From the NCBI RefSeq assembly GCF_002994745.2, contig NC_037094.1, forward strand, positions 12,647,001 through 12,711,000: DNA of 64,000 nucleotides, given 5' to 3'. Of this stretch, positions 1-11,764 are shown piece after piece (the first letter of the stretch is position 1; every line of letters starts with the position of its first letter). Below the pieces are notes generated by a model. The model made no database searches. It saw only the letters and a list, made by a program, of their open reading frames with translations, and was not told where the DNA came from. The position numbers and the translations under genes are program-made. Source of the DNA: Rosa chinensis. Taxonomy: Eukaryota; Streptophyta; Magnoliopsida; Rosales; Rosaceae.

Positions 1-1883
1 TCACGAAAAATAACACAGTTGTTAGTTGCATGCTTCCATGAATTATGATACTTGCAAAAAGTCTTCCCCTTGATCTCTTCGACCTTGGGGAGCATATGGC
101 CGAAAGAAAGTTGAATCATTTTCTCGGCCAAGAGTTGATCAAAGATCAAATCGGCCTTAGCTATATTGAAAGTGTAAGTGCGTGTGTTAGTCTTTGTCGT
201 GTTTGTGCTTTGGGTTAGTGGTGGTTTGGTTTGCTTTGGGTCAACCCTTTCCAAAGCCTTGCATACACGGGGCTGCTTAATCACCACTTCGGCCGAATCC
301 ACTTCAATCGAGTCTTCATTTAAGTCTGCTCCAAACTGGTCGACCGCATTAACGGCCTGATTCTTGTAATATGTACCCTTTGAGGCTGCCCGCTTTTGAG
401 CTTCCTCCCTTAAGATGGCATCATACCGGTCAATTCTTGTCTCGAGCTCGAATAGATCATTGAAGGTAACACCTTCAAAATGTTCTCTGAATTTGAAGCT
501 CAAACCAGCTACCGCCATATCTACGAACTCTGATTCAGGCAGTCTTACTCGGCATCGTGCTCTAGCTAATTTGAAGCGGCTTAAGTATTCTTGTGCGGTT
601 TCATGACTCATCTGCGACGTCTTGGCTAAGTCAGCCAACCTGATCTCTTGTTGCGCTCGATAATATTGGTCATGGAAAGCTCGTTCCATTTCCCTCCAAT
701 TATTGACTGAGTTGGGCGGAAGATTGATGAACCAAGTGAAGGCTGGTCCCGTGAGGGAGTGGACGAATAGCCGTAGCTTGTTGTCGTCAGAGCTAGCCTC
801 TCCGCACTGGGCCGTGAATCGGCCAATGTGTTCTACAGTGGATTGATATGCATCTCCAGAGAACAATGTGAATGAGGGAATGCGATATCCTGCTGGGTAC
901 GGGATGGTATCAATATATGCAGGATAAGGTTTAGCATAACTTGGTCTCTCCACCCGTCTAGGTAAGACTCCCATAAGATCTTCAACTAAATTTTGAAACT
1001 CATTGAGCCGAACCGGTCGGTCTTGACCTCCTCCTTGATGATTGTTCTGCTGATGGTTTTGAGCCACATTGTTGTTTACTTGGTTCGGCTGAGGAATGAA
1101 TCCTTGGGGGAATCCCATTTCGGGTGGCATGCCATAAAGTGGATACGGCATCCTTGGCTGCTGTTGCATATTTGGCATCCTTGGCTGTTGTAGCATATTC
1201 ATCTGGTTTGGAGCAGCCATGTTAACTTGGTTAGGTTGGACTTGAGCTTGCATGTTATGCTGATGTCCCATGATTTCGTGCGCTCCATTATTCCCGTTAG
1301 CCAACAATTGTTGGTAGATGAGAAGCAGGGTGTTATTGAGATTTCCCATTTGGGTACTGGTGTTATTGTTGATGCTTGCTGCCAAATCTCGACCCAAACC
1401 ATCTACTGAGAGCCTTAACTCATGGACAGTCCTCCTAGACTCATCGGCCATCATTCGAGCCATCTCCTCGGCCGAGGGGTTGAAATTTGGATAAATCCCC
1501 CACTGGTTTTGTCCAGACTGCGATAAGTTTTGATGCGAAAGAACCATTTGTCCGGAAGACATTCCAAATGGTGTTACAGATGTAGATTCAGTCTGAATGC
1601 TTGGTACGATCATGGCCATACTTGGCACTCCTATGGTTGAGGTGTTGGTAGCCCCTAGGACGGCCTGGGTTGCGGCCGTAGTTACCTGACCAGTCGTGAC
1701 CGTAGACGTGACCGGGGTTGAGGTATGTGATGGTGTCACGCTACCTGACGTCCCTGATCCACTACTCATGGCTGAAGGTGTTCTTGTATACTTTCGCTTC
1801 GGACACTCGGCCGAGGTATGGCCGACTTCGTTGCACTTAAGACAAGTATTTCCCCGATATACTGAGTATGGATTGGAGTGCAT
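1..1883 (-). CDS. Ty3/gypsy retrotransposon gag (partial, runs off left edge)
   Basis: The minus frame from the ATG at 1883 stays open to the window edge (about 627 codons). It would encode the capsid polyprotein that packages element RNA in the cytoplasm. Near the N-terminus is a CCHC zinc knuckle (CLKCNEVGHTSAEC, about 1844-1803). A low-complexity Gln/Asn/Met/Pro-rich stretch follows, then a retrotransposon-gag (PF03732-type) core containing FTWFINLPPNSVNNW at about 750-700. Close to position 1 is a second Cys/His motif (CKYHNSWKHATNNC). A knuckle upstream of the gag core is not the usual order. The lack of internal stops suggests a fairly young insertion. Protease and reverse transcriptase would lie left of the window. 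Type is certain; full coding capacity is unknown. Confidence 0.85.
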   Translation of the reverse strand, partial: MHSNPYSVYRGNTCLKCNEVGHTSAECPKRKYTRTPSAMSSGSGTSGSVTPSHTSTPVTSTVTTGQVTTAATQAVLGATNTSTIGVPSMAMIVPSIQTESTSVTPFGMSSGQMVLSHQNLSQSGQNQWGIYPNFNPSAEEMARMMADESRRTVHELRLSVDGLGRDLAASINNNTSTQMGNLNNTLLLIYQQLLANGNNGAHEIMGHQHNMQAQVQPNQVNMAAPNQMNMLQQPRMPNMQQQPRMPYPLYGMPPEMGFPQGFIPQPNQVNNNVAQNHQQNNHQGGGQDRPVRLNEFQNLVEDLMGVLPRRVERPSYAKPYPAYIDTIPYPAGYRIPSFTLFSGDAYQSTVEHIGRFTAQCGEASSDDNKLRLFVHSLTGPAFTWFINLPPNSVNNWREMERAFHDQYYRAQQEIRLADLAKTSQMSHETAQEYLSRFKLARARCRVRLPESEFVDMAVAGLSFKFREHFEGVTFNDLFELETRIDRYDAILREEAQKRAASKGTYYKNQAVNAVDQFGADLNEDSIEVDSAEVVIKQPRVCKALERVDPKQTKPPLTQSTNTTKTNTRTYTFNIAKADLIFDQLLAEKMIQLSFGHMLPKVEEIKGKTFCKYHNSWKHATNNCVIFR

Positions 1884-2120
1884 CCAAAAATGACGCCTTA
1901 GTGTTTTAAGTCCCACTGGGCGTGCCAAAAGATGTTTGCCTCAAAATCGTCTCGGCCGAAATGAGAGCCGAGAGACTTGTGGTTGAATTGTCCTTCTGAA
2001 ATTGCGCGGGCGTGCCAACTCGCGGCCGAATGGCCGAGCAAGGTTTCTGATTTGAATGGTGCGTGATCTGACTTCTTTCAAATGATTGTATGCCGAGGAA
2101 GGAACCCTCTCGGCCTTTAG

Positions 2121-2133
2121 GTTCTGATGCCTC
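2121..2133 (-). promoter_or_regulatory. Putative primer-binding site of the gypsy element
   Basis: Read on the minus strand, the bases directly after the inferred LTR end give AGGCATCAGAAC, which matches 9 of 12 bases of the common initiator-tRNA-Met binding site TGGTATCAGAGC. The position fits a PBS; the match is imperfect. Confidence 0.45.
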
Positions 2134-3149
2134 TGTTGCAAGGACTTCGGTTAGGCGTCAATCCTGACCGGGATCTTCTATCACACTCACTTCTTGTATG
2201 AACTCAAAGGTTCGAGTGACAAGCGAGAGATCTATTGGGTGAAGATACTCGCGAATCACGGCGAAGACGAAGGTGAAGTGGACTCGGTTGTCAAAACATT
2301 GTGAGATGATATGTGTGTGAACGGCGAATCGCATCAATCCAATCCGGACTGGCCGAAAGAGATCAATGGATGATAACTCTATGTTACGAACTACTCCTAA
2401 GTGCGAAAAGTAAAGTGCATATAAAATAAAGAACAAGAAAGTAGAATGCTTGAATGTAACGACTGAAATAAAAGTAAGGAACTAAAAATGAAAACAAGTT
2501 ATGAAAGTTGAATAGAAGGCAAAGTACCTATGAAAGAGTAATAGAAAGGTTTGAGTAAAAGTTGTATATTGATTTGTTTGTGTGGTGCAGGACCTTTTAC
2601 AATGATTTACAATGTGCTATATATACAAGTCAAAAACTCTAGCTAACTTGTCCTCCAAGACGTGGAATTGAAGTAGGATTCTCCTTCCTTCTAGGATTGA
2701 TTCGTCTCGTAAAACTCTGACTTTTCTGATATTCGAGATCTTCACAATTAAGAGCATAGTTTGACTTGAACTCCTTCCTTGTGAAGACTCTTCATCCGAT
2801 ATTATTGCCTAAACTTGGCCGAACATTAATTTTCATTTCGGCCCACATGAGTAACGACCCTTTTGAACTTGGATTAAACCAAACATATGGCCGCATGGTC
2901 CAACTTGTTGATTTTTGGGTCATCCGTTACTAAAACCTCAAACCAAGCTGGGTGACCGACCGACACTTTTTCCTTGGTCGTATGACTTCACATTTCCCTC
3001 GGTCGTCCGTTCCTAAAACCTCAAATCAAGCTGGGTAACCAACCGACACTTTTCCCTCGGTTGTATGACTTCACTTTTCCCTCGGTCGTATGACTTCACG
3101 AACTATTTATCTTGAATGGGTGCTAACTCAGTCCCATTTCTTCTCAACA
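2134..3149 (-). repeat. 5' LTR of the gypsy element
   Basis: On the minus strand the segment starts TGTTGAGAAG and ends CTTGCAACA, giving the TGTTG...CAACA inverted ends expected of an LTR. It is 1,016 bp long and lies directly upstream of the putative PBS and gag. Around 2940-3100 (plus coordinates) it holds repeats of a CTCGGTCGTATGACTTCAC-like unit. The partner LTR is outside the window, so identity between LTRs and the target duplication cannot be checked. The flank beyond 3149 is unrelated copia DNA, consistent with insertion into or beside that element. Confidence 0.72.
2617..2626 (-). promoter_or_regulatory. TATA box in gypsy LTR
   Basis: GTATATATAG on the minus strand inside the LTR, in the right orientation to drive transcription towards gag. 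No other core element is distinctive. Confidence 0.45.
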
Positions 3150-3705
3150 TGATCGTACACGAGAGTAGCTAAATTCAGGTCCAAACAACTGCTTAGATGT
3201 TTTATGGTGTTAGTTAATGTGCAGACACGCTGGTCACGTGTCACACTATCATCCACTCGTAATGCTGCTTATGATGAACTCCTAGCCCAGAACATATGGC
3301 TACGGGCTCACTGCCCAGATCATCCCATTCAATCAATTTGACTTGATAATGATAGAGAGTTTACATCAAAAATTTTCGATGACTATTGCATATCATTGGG
3401 TATTGATATCAAGTATCATATTCTCATATACACAGCCAATTGGTCTCGCGGAAAAGCCACCATTAAAAGACTACGATGGTAGCCCGAACTTTGGTAATGC
3501 ACACCAATATTTCCGCTTGGATTATGCAATATCTCATGCAACTATGCTAATTCATCTACGACTCATAGCAGCCACTCAACTTTTATTTGAGTTACAGCTA
3601 GTGACTGGGTTCGAGTCTAATATCTCGTACTTATGCATATTTGAGTGTGCGATTTATATGCCAATTGCGCCGCCACAGCGCATCAACATGAGTCATTGTA
3701 ATGAA

Positions 3706-3748
<43 letters not shown>

Positions 3749-5999
3749 GTTGGACATAAGTCTCCAACTATAAGTCCGCTGTGTCGAACCCTTGACAGGC
3801 GATCTCTTTTTAGTTGGATTTGAGAATTGTCACTTTGATGAGATAGTCTTCCCGTCGTTAGGGGGAGATTAGAACATCAATGTTCAACAGGAATGACAGG
3901 AATTGTCGTGGTCTGTCCCCACTATGTCTCATCTTGATCCCCTAAAAGTGACCAGATCACATATACCTGCTGCAAATATGTCTGCAATGATTGATGTCCC
4001 CACAAGAGGACATGGTACCACCCAGAGGAGATGGGTACGGCACCACTACCATGGATAGTGGTATGGTGACCCACAAAGATGGCATAATGGCGTCATAGGC
4101 CATGGGTCTCCTACGCTTGGGTTCCGCTAGAGAGCGTAGGAGACCCATAGGTTCAATGGATTCTTGCCCTAGGAAGAGAATGAGTTTGGCACAACTGATC
4201 CATTAATCATTGATACTCAAAATCCGTCTCATGAGAATATTCTGGATTGTGGTTATGTCTAAGAGACATCGTTGGGGGACTCCTCAATGTTAGAACCAAT
4301 TCCTGAGAATATAGAGATCTCTACGAACTACACTAGTGTACATGAGGACGTGGAATTGTTGAGACCAATGACATCGAACCTTACTCCGTTGAAGGAATGC
4401 CAACGTAGAGAAAATTGGCCTAAATGGAAAGATGCGATCCAGGTTGAATTGGATTCAAGTACTAACGAAGAGGAAGGATTTCAAGCCTGAGATGCCAACA
4501 CCTCCTAACATAAAACCTATTGACATTAAAAGGTCTTTGTTAGATAGCATGATGAGAAAAAGATATGGTAATCTCACCTTATGGCGCAAGGCTTCTCACA
4601 AAACGCCCTGGAATCGACTACGAAAAGACATATTCTCTCGTAATGGATGTCATTGCACTCCACTACCTTGTCAGTTTGGTAGTTTCCGAATAACTGAACA
4701 TGCAGCTTACGAATGTGGTCACTACGTATCTCTATGGGGATCTAGATACGGAATATAATGAAGGTTCTTGCGAACTTCATTTACCCAAGTCAAGTGGCTC
4801 TAGACCATAGAGCGTGTTTGCAATGAGGTTGAAACGCTCATTAAAGTGACTATTTGATTGGGAAGGGATATGATGAACTATTCCCAGCATTTTCATGACA
4901 AGTTCTAGATTTGCAATTGTCACGGTTTATGTTGATAAACATAATTGGAACCCTAGAGAGTTAAGGGAAACCGCTGAACACCTAAAATCCAATTTTGAGA
5001 TGAAGGACCTTGGTTGAACCCAATTTTGTCTAAATTTAGAACTTGAATATCGTGTCAATAAATGTTTTACATTTTGATAAAGTCAAAGATGCACTCCCAT
5101 GGTCGTCCGTAGTCTTGGCCCTAAGAGGGATACTTTTCGTCCCAGGGATGATGGCGAAGACGTGTTAATTGGCAGAAGTGTCTTACCTAAGTGCAATAGG
5201 CGCATTATTGTACTTAACACAATACAAGACCGGACACCTCATTTGTTACGAATTTGTTGGCTAGATATAGCCCCACGTCAACGCAACGCCATTGGACTGG
5301 TATAAAGACAATCTTTCATTACTTAAAATGTATGATAGATATGGGCTTGTTCTATCCCTGCAGAGAGAAAAGAATGATGGAAGAATGAGAACGAATCTCA
5401 TTAGCCTAAGTAGCACCGTCCAAGACGCTGTGATCTGCAAAAACCACCGGCCACCCATCCTCCTCCCTTACATCAAAACGATGATGATGTTTTGATGGAT
5501 TTTGCTGATGTAGGGTATCTCTCTGACCCTCATGAATTTCGTTCCCAGACCTGTTATGTTTTTACCATGGGAAGCACCGCGATATCTTGGAGGTCTACAA
5601 AGTAGACCCTTGTTGCTACTTCCTCAAATCATGCAAAGATTATTGCTCTATATAAAGTCGTGCGTGAATGCATATGGCTAAGGTATGTTATTAGATACAT
5701 TTGAGGAGCTTGTGGTTTAAAGTCTACCACAGATGAACTTACATGCATTTATGAATTGGGCAAATGAAATTAGGTTTCATCAAGGGCAACAACACCAAGC
5801 ATATATCGCCTAAGTTCTTTTATAATCAGCAACAACATTAATCACTTCTAAAGATTGAAGTGAATCAAATCTGATTAGAGGATAATGTAGCGGACTTATT
5901 CACTAAGTCGTTACCTAAATCCACATTCGAGAAACTTGTGAAGAGCCTCGGATTGAGAAAATTATCTGAACTCCCATGATTGTAGCAATCAGAGGGAGA
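3150..5999 (+). pseudogene. Decayed Ty1/copia polyprotein (integrase, RT, RNase H)
   Basis: Copia pol remnants appear in order on the plus strand, split among all three frames by stops and indels. Integrase-like sequence is at about 3240-3700 (for example GIDIKYH and a stretch ending in MPIAPPQRINM). RT motifs are at about 4400-5050. RNase H remnants occur around 5500-5960, including SWRSTK near 5590, a Cys-Ile-Trp-Leu-Arg stretch near 5670 and a DNVADLFTKSLPKS-like end near 5890-5920. A complete element would have a single continuous frame of more than 1,000 codons, so this copy is dead. The gag and protease portion is missing on the left, where the gypsy LTR begins. An AT microsatellite has expanded inside the former integrase/RT spacer. 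Confidence 0.82.
3709..3744. repeat. (AT)n microsatellite
   Basis: About 18 uninterrupted AT units inside the decayed copia polyprotein. Confidence 0.95.
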
Positions 6000-6405
6000 T
6001 GTTGACATCAGGGGGAGGAATGATGTCTACATGATCGATCTCGAAGAGTGAATGACGTGTTGTGCTCTTTTTGTCCTTTGACCAGGGTTATTTTTGTCCC
6101 ACATGGTTTTCATTACCTGACAAGGTTTTTAACAAGGCAATGATCAAAGCGTCATTACTAAGTTTGAGCGGCACAAGGGAGAGTATTGAAGGATATCGAC
6201 ATTGAGTGTGCCTCTTCAAACTAGGGTTTAGTTCTAGAGTTGTAATAGGAGAGAAAGTTCTAGATTTCCTAATTATATTCGGATTATATTTCCTTGTATG
6301 ACAAGATTATGTACTTTGTAAATCCCTATATAAAAGGCTCCTAATATCAATAATAGAATACACACAATTCTCTCTACAATTCTCGAATCATATTTTCCTT
6401 AAACA
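6000..6405 (+). repeat. 3' LTR of the decayed copia element
   Basis: A purine-rich tract (AGAGGGAGA, 5991-5999) immediately precedes TGTTGACATC, and the segment ends TTAAACA, giving TGTT...AACA ends over 406 bp. A TATA-like CCTATATAAAAGG lies near 6330, a typical place for an LTR promoter. It follows RNase H directly, as expected of a copia 3' LTR. The left LTR is not in the window. Confidence 0.7.
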
Positions 6406-6529
6406 TTCCATTTTTTTTCAAAATGTCTACATGATTTGTGAGATATGAATGCTTTGACTAGTAGACCATACAATAACCCATAATATTGGCTCTACTACAA
6501 AATCACTACAAGTGTCAGGTGAACTCAAC

Positions 6530-6647
6530 CTGCAACTAGCACTAAGATTGGCACAAGATCATTATCACAATCTCTACTCACTACTATCTGCAACTAGAAC
6601 TAAGATTGGCACAAGATCGTTATCACAAGCTCTACTCAATACTTCAT
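6530..6647. repeat. Two-copy tandem repeat, period 58 bp
   Basis: A unit beginning CTGCAACTAG occurs at 6530 and again at 6588 with a few substitutions. It lies just downstream of the minus-strand FAR1-related pseudogene, so it may be its 3' flank. The remaining 6406-6529 stretch shows nothing recognisable. Confidence 0.7.
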
Positions 6648-8994
6648 AATGAGGTCACCTTTTTGCATGTACGATATGTGTGCCCAGCACCTTTGCATCT
6701 ACTACAATGAATGGATCTTTTCGCAGGTGTTGCATTCCAAGAAGTGTTGCTTCCTTCGCCGCCTGTCTTGTCAGCTTCTTTGCCGCCTCTCTTCTCAGCT
6801 TCTTTCTCCTTCCTATCTTCACATGTCTGAGTATTGTGGCCAGGACCTTTGCAATAACTACAAGTAATTAGTCGTTTGGATGGCTCATACTTTTTGTCTC
6901 TTTTGGCTTCTCTGCCTTTGGTCCTAGTGGTGATAGGATCTCTTAAAACACAACTTTTACTCTTCGGTGTAGCTATACTTTGAACCTGTTCACAGTCTCT
7001 CGACAACCCTTCCATTATTGCTGTCAGTCTATTTATCTCTCTCCTCAACATGTTGTACCCTGCTTCTGTCTTCGAGGCATAAAAACACATTTGGTTGCAA
7101 TCAGCACTCACAGCACCATACCTACTAACTTCCAGGACTTCTTTGGAAATATCTTGTTCTGGATATTTGATTGAACACACACATCTCTAGCAGACTTCGA
7201 CCATCTCTTCACAATCAGTGACTTTTGAATCTTATTGATGCATTCGTGTTTCATCACTATGAACATGTGACGATATAGGACTCCCCAATACTGAAACATG
7301 TTACAAGAACATACCATGATGGGGTCTGCTCCACTTTCAGTGTTTTTCCCATGGTAGTAAACTACCTTGTGCTCAAAATCAGGCCACTTGTAAGCTGACA
7401 TTGTGTAAACACGGTACCCATCTTCAAAGTACTCTGGTCCTTGTCGTAGTGTGGCTTGGCTCTCCTTCCTGATCTCCTTCCTAACCCACTTAAACACATC
7501 GTATGTGTATATAGAAGCTGCAAGATTCTCCAAGTCTTTCAGGTGAGTTTCGAGAACAGGGGTTGAGTTCATAGTATTAAAGTCATCCCTTACTTGATTG
7601 TTTCTCAATCTCATGAGTGCTCGGTCCATCCTCGGAATGACTTCGACCAGTTTCATGCCGCTCCCAATAGAGTCTTTGATGAACCTATTCATGCCCTCAC
7701 ACCTCTGCATGCTTCTCATGCCAGCCATAAAATGGTTCCTAAAATATGCTTGAGCCCACTTATCTTGTTTCTCATACATCATGTTGATCCAGAAAATGTT
7801 GTGGAGATCGAATTTCTCCACCATGTTGTGCCACATTACTTCGAACTGCTCTACAGTTTGAAATTTTCTCATGCACCTGTTAAAAGCTTTCAACTTTTCG
7901 TCGTACTTCAAATTAGTGTTGGCGTTTCTGGAAAGGTTCCAAGCACAAAGACAGTGCTTTGCTTGTGGCATCACGTCTTCAATTGCACTACTCATGGCTT
8001 CATCTCTATCTGTGAGTACAGCTGTTGGCATCTTCCCATTCATTGCATCCAAAAATGAACGCAACAGCCAAGTGTATGTCTCCACCGTTTCATCGACAAG
8101 AAGAGTAGCACCAAACAAAATATTTCCCCGTTGATTGTTTGACCCAACAAACAAAACCAATGGCTTTTTGTAAACATTGGTTTTGTATGTGCTATTAAAG
8201 ATCAGCACATCCCCGTAACACATAAAATCAACAAATGCATTCCCATCTAGCCAAAACATGTTTGCTAACCTGTCTTCTATATCTACATTTAACCTGCAGT
8301 AGAAGTATGGGTCTTATGACGCCGGAGCGTTCATGTAGGCAAGTGCGCCTTCGGAGTCACTCTCAAAGGAAGTGGTGCGCCGTTGTTGGTCAAGTCTGTT
8401 GTACAGGTCCTTCTCAATAAATCCCACTATCTTATATCCCCCCGCCTGCTCCACCATGTACTCATACGCATGGCAAGGTCTGATTGACACTTTAGACATT
8501 GTATTTGCACGGGCCAAGTCTGATTTGTCGACATTTCGATGCGAACGAATGAAGGCAGTCTAGTTTCTAATTGTTAATTCGTGAGAATGCTCTGGAACAA
8601 AGTCTTTCACCACATAAGCTCCTACAAGCTCGTTGTAATTGACCCTGAATTTAGCCTTGCAATTTACCCTTGTAATTCTCCAAGGAGTACGACCCCTTCC
8701 GTCCAGTACGAACTACTTTTTAGCTCAAGTCCCTTGCTTGTTGCAAAGCCATTGTCTCCTCCGGATCATACCTTCAGCCTCTCCTTTGGTATCCTTCCTA
8801 AATCCAAAGCCAAGTGCCAAGGAATATCCAGAATAGAACCTCTCTAAGTCCTCTACTGTCTTAAACGTCATAGCCTTCACATCTTTAACCTTCAATCTTC
8901 TGTAGTCTGGGACATCGTTGAACACTTCATCATCAGTTCGTGTTTCATCAGCTCGAGTCCCTTCCTTGCTACAACCCTTTGTTGTTTTGTCCAT
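6644..8994 (-). pseudogene. FAR1-related / MULE-type transposase pseudogene
   Basis: From the likely start (MDKTTKG, ATG at 8994) one frame shows a FAR1-type DNA-binding region (about 8900-8720), a MULE transposase domain (about 8260-7500), and a SWIM-like Cys/His motif (about 7330-7260). After a 1-bp frameshift near the ACACACAC run at about 7175, two CCHC knuckles follow (CSYCKGPGHNTQTC and CSRCKGAGHTYRTC). The same frame carries four stops, at codons starting 8727, 8715, 8562 and 8316. The first acidic catalytic position of the MULE core reads Asn (VLIFNSTYKTN) where FHY3/FAR1 relatives have Asp, and the SWIM motif reads GVLYRH where Cys is usual. Intact relatives are light-signalling transcription factors or Mutator transposases. 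This copy cannot give a full protein. No flanking terminal inverted repeats were identified. Confidence 0.85.
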
Positions 8995-9311
8995 CGGTGC
9001 TTCAGTCTCAGATAAATGAGGATAAATGAGGGAAGAGAGATAACAGAGAAGTCGAGCCAGAGAAAGATGGGGAAGAGAGAGAACAGAGAGAGATAGGGAA
9101 GAGACAACAGAGAGAGAAGGGCAAGAGAGAGAACAGAGAAGTCGAGCCAAACGGTCACTTTGGTTTCGATTTTCAAATGCTCCAAACGGTCAAATGGCTG
9201 GATCTTCAGGTAACCAGTTGCACCTGCAGGGCCTACCATCCAAGTGTACCAGTAATTGCTTGCCACGTAGATCACGTATGGGTGCATTAATGCACCGAAG
9301 TCTTTCCCTTT

Positions 9312-10104
9312 TTGAAAAGCAAAAAATCTTCAGGCAATACTTCAAAAAAAAATTCTGATTCAAGAATGGGTCAAATATCTGAAAATCGATTTGATAAAAA
9401 TTCAAAGTTTGCTAAATTCCCTCAAAAGAAGAATTTTCCTGACAAGCCTAAATGCTTTGAGTGTGGTGGAATTGGACATCTTGCTGCCGATTGTGGCAAC
9501 AAGAGGTACAATTTGCGTGGAAACAAGGCTTTAAAGTCTACTTGGAGTGACAGATGAAAGTACTCAATCTGATGGCGAAGAGGTAAATCTTGCTCTTACT
9601 TCCTCCTTTAATTCTGAATTATTTGATGTTTCTAATTTAGAAGATGACACTTTGGATGAAGAAACAAATGAAAAGTGCAAGCAATTGTACAATGCCTCAA
9701 GAATTGTTCTTAAGAAAAATAATAAGCTTGAAGAGGAAATTGAATTCTTAAGGGGTGAGAAAGAAAAAATTGAGCAAAAATTTGAAATATCTATGAAAGA
9801 ATGGGAAGACGAGCGTACTGACCTTGTTGATAAGATTAAAGTGTTGCACGGTAAGGTCAAGTCTCAAGACTGGAACAAGGTGCATGATGAGATTACTAAC
9901 AAAATCAAAGTTTTGCAGGTTGAAAATAAGGCTCAATCCTCCTTAAATGTTTCTCTAACCCTTGAGAATGAGAAATTGCAAGAAGAATTATTGAGGGTCA
10001 AGGAAAGCTTTAACAAATTCTCTATAGGGTCTGAAAAAGTCTCTAAAATGATGGGAATTGGCAAAGCTCATGGTAATAAAGAAGGATTAGGATATAATGG
10101 CTAG
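9312..10104 (+). pseudogene. Sirevirus gag, C-terminal part
   Basis: The first frame (about 9312-9557) contains the zinc knuckle CFECGGIGHLAADC. A frameshift near 9550 moves the reading to the 9547-10104 frame, which is rich in Lys/Glu heptad-like stretches predicted to form a coiled coil (about residues 40-160) and ends at 10104. The N-terminal capsid part is missing. The gag-pol junction at 10104-10135 is short, as in elements that make one polyprotein. Confidence 0.75.
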
Positions 10105-10134
10105 TCCAGCAAACCTTTAGTTTTTGTAAAAAGT

Positions 10135-11764
10135 ATGGAAGGTGAGAGTTCTTCAAGCCAATCACAAAGCACTAGTGACAACACGTCTGGCACCAAATTG
10201 GCTGGAAGAACAGAACCTCGTGAAGTCATTCATTCACATCAGGAAAGTCTTTCGGTAAGTCCTGACAAGCACACCTCTGTGCGTCAGCCCAGGTATATTT
10301 ACAACTCCAAAAACTTCGTTCCTACTTGTCATTATTGTGGAAAATTAGGACACATACGTCCTAGGTGCAATATGCTTCGCAGGGTTACTCAAAATCAGAG
10401 GAAAACGTTGAGAATTAATTCACCTGCCTCATTGCAAGCTAAGTTAAAAGAGGGTCTGAATCTGATCGCTAGGATTGCAAAGCTGGCTTCAATCCCCGTG
10501 GACCTAGAAACAAAAACAAAACCAATTTGGGTCAAGAAAGGACCCAAATGCTTCTCAGCTAAGACAGATGATTATGACATGTCTTCTAAATGTATTGATG
10601 CCATGTGTTTGCTCTCTTCTTGCAGCTCTAGCAATGAATTTGAATATGTGGAAGCTACTTGTCTCGTGGCCTTGACTGCACTTGCTAATAAGAAAGGTGA
10701 TGTTTGGTATGTTGATAGTGGGTGCTCAAGACATATGACCGGTGAAAAGAGTTTGTTTGTGTCTTTTTCAAGCGAATTCACAAGTGGATCAGTCACTTTT
10801 GGAGATGGAAAAAAGGCCAAGATAATGGCTAAGGGAACGGTAAATGCACCAGGTATTCCTAATCTTCAAAATGTCTTGTTTATTGAAGGGCTTCATGCAA
10901 ATCTCATAAGTGTTAGTCAATTAACTGATGATTATGAAGATGTAAATTTCAATAAAACAAGATGTATTGTTACTGATAACAATGGCAAAAATATTATGGG
11001 TGGTTTGCGATCTAAAGATAATTGTTATCATGTACATGCTAATAAATTTGTTGAAGTCCAGACATGTTTGAAAGCCAAGACATCAGATGATGTTCTTGAA
11101 CTTTGGCATAGGCATCTGGGGCATGTAAATTTTCAAGACTTGTTGAAACTTTCACACAAGGAAAGTGTAAGAGGTATGCCATCTCTGAGTGGTAAGCCAG
11201 ACAAGATATGTGACGGTTGCAAGGCAGGTAAGCAAACTCATGCCTCACATGGAGCAGTTAATTCATCTACTACAACTCATCCTTTGGAACTTATGCATAT
11301 GGACCTCGTTGAACCTTCACAAACCGAAAGCATGGGTGGTAAGAAATACATTTTGGTTGTAGTTGATGACTTTTCACTTTTTACTTGGGTGAATTTCCTT
11401 AGAGAAAAGAGTGATACATTTGAAAGCTTTAAGAGATTGTGCAAAAGAATAACAAATGAAAAACATTCATCATCAAACTTATGCATTGTTAGAGTTAGGA
11501 CTGATAATGGGACTGAATTTAAGAATGCTTTGTTTACTGATTTTTTTCTTGAGCATGGAATTTCACATGAGTTTTCAGCTCGAATTACCCCACAACAGAA
11601 TGGTGTAGTTGAGAGAAAGAACATGGTATTGCTAGACATGGGAAGAGTGATGCTACACTCAGCTGGACTTAATCCAAAACTTTGGGCCGAAGCAATTAAC
11701 ACTGCTTGCTATACTGCAAACCGTGCATTCTTGAGACTAGGTACTAGCAAAACTCCATATGAGC
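10135..11764 (+). pseudogene. Sirevirus pol, first part: knuckle, protease, integrase
   Basis: An open frame holding, in order: a CCHC knuckle (CHYCGKLGHIRPRC, about 10327), the aspartic protease signature DSGCSRHMTG (about 10714), the GAG-pre-integrase zinc region with HRHLGH and CDGCKAGK (about 11108-11230), and the integrase core with its Asp-Asp-Glu residues (MDLVEP near 11300, RTDNGTEF near 11500, QQNGVVERKN near 11595). It is intact up to the hAT insertion after codon 11762-11764, where the frame runs into transposon sequence. The coding continues after 14683. Confidence 0.85.

Noticed and set aside
6000..6405. Pairing of this LTR with the 2134-3149 LTR as one element
   Set aside because: The sequences do not match and the orientations are opposite; they belong to different superfamilies.
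9594..9860. Minus-strand open stretches over the gag coiled-coil region
   Set aside because: Shadows of the Lys/Glu-rich gag frame on the other strand.
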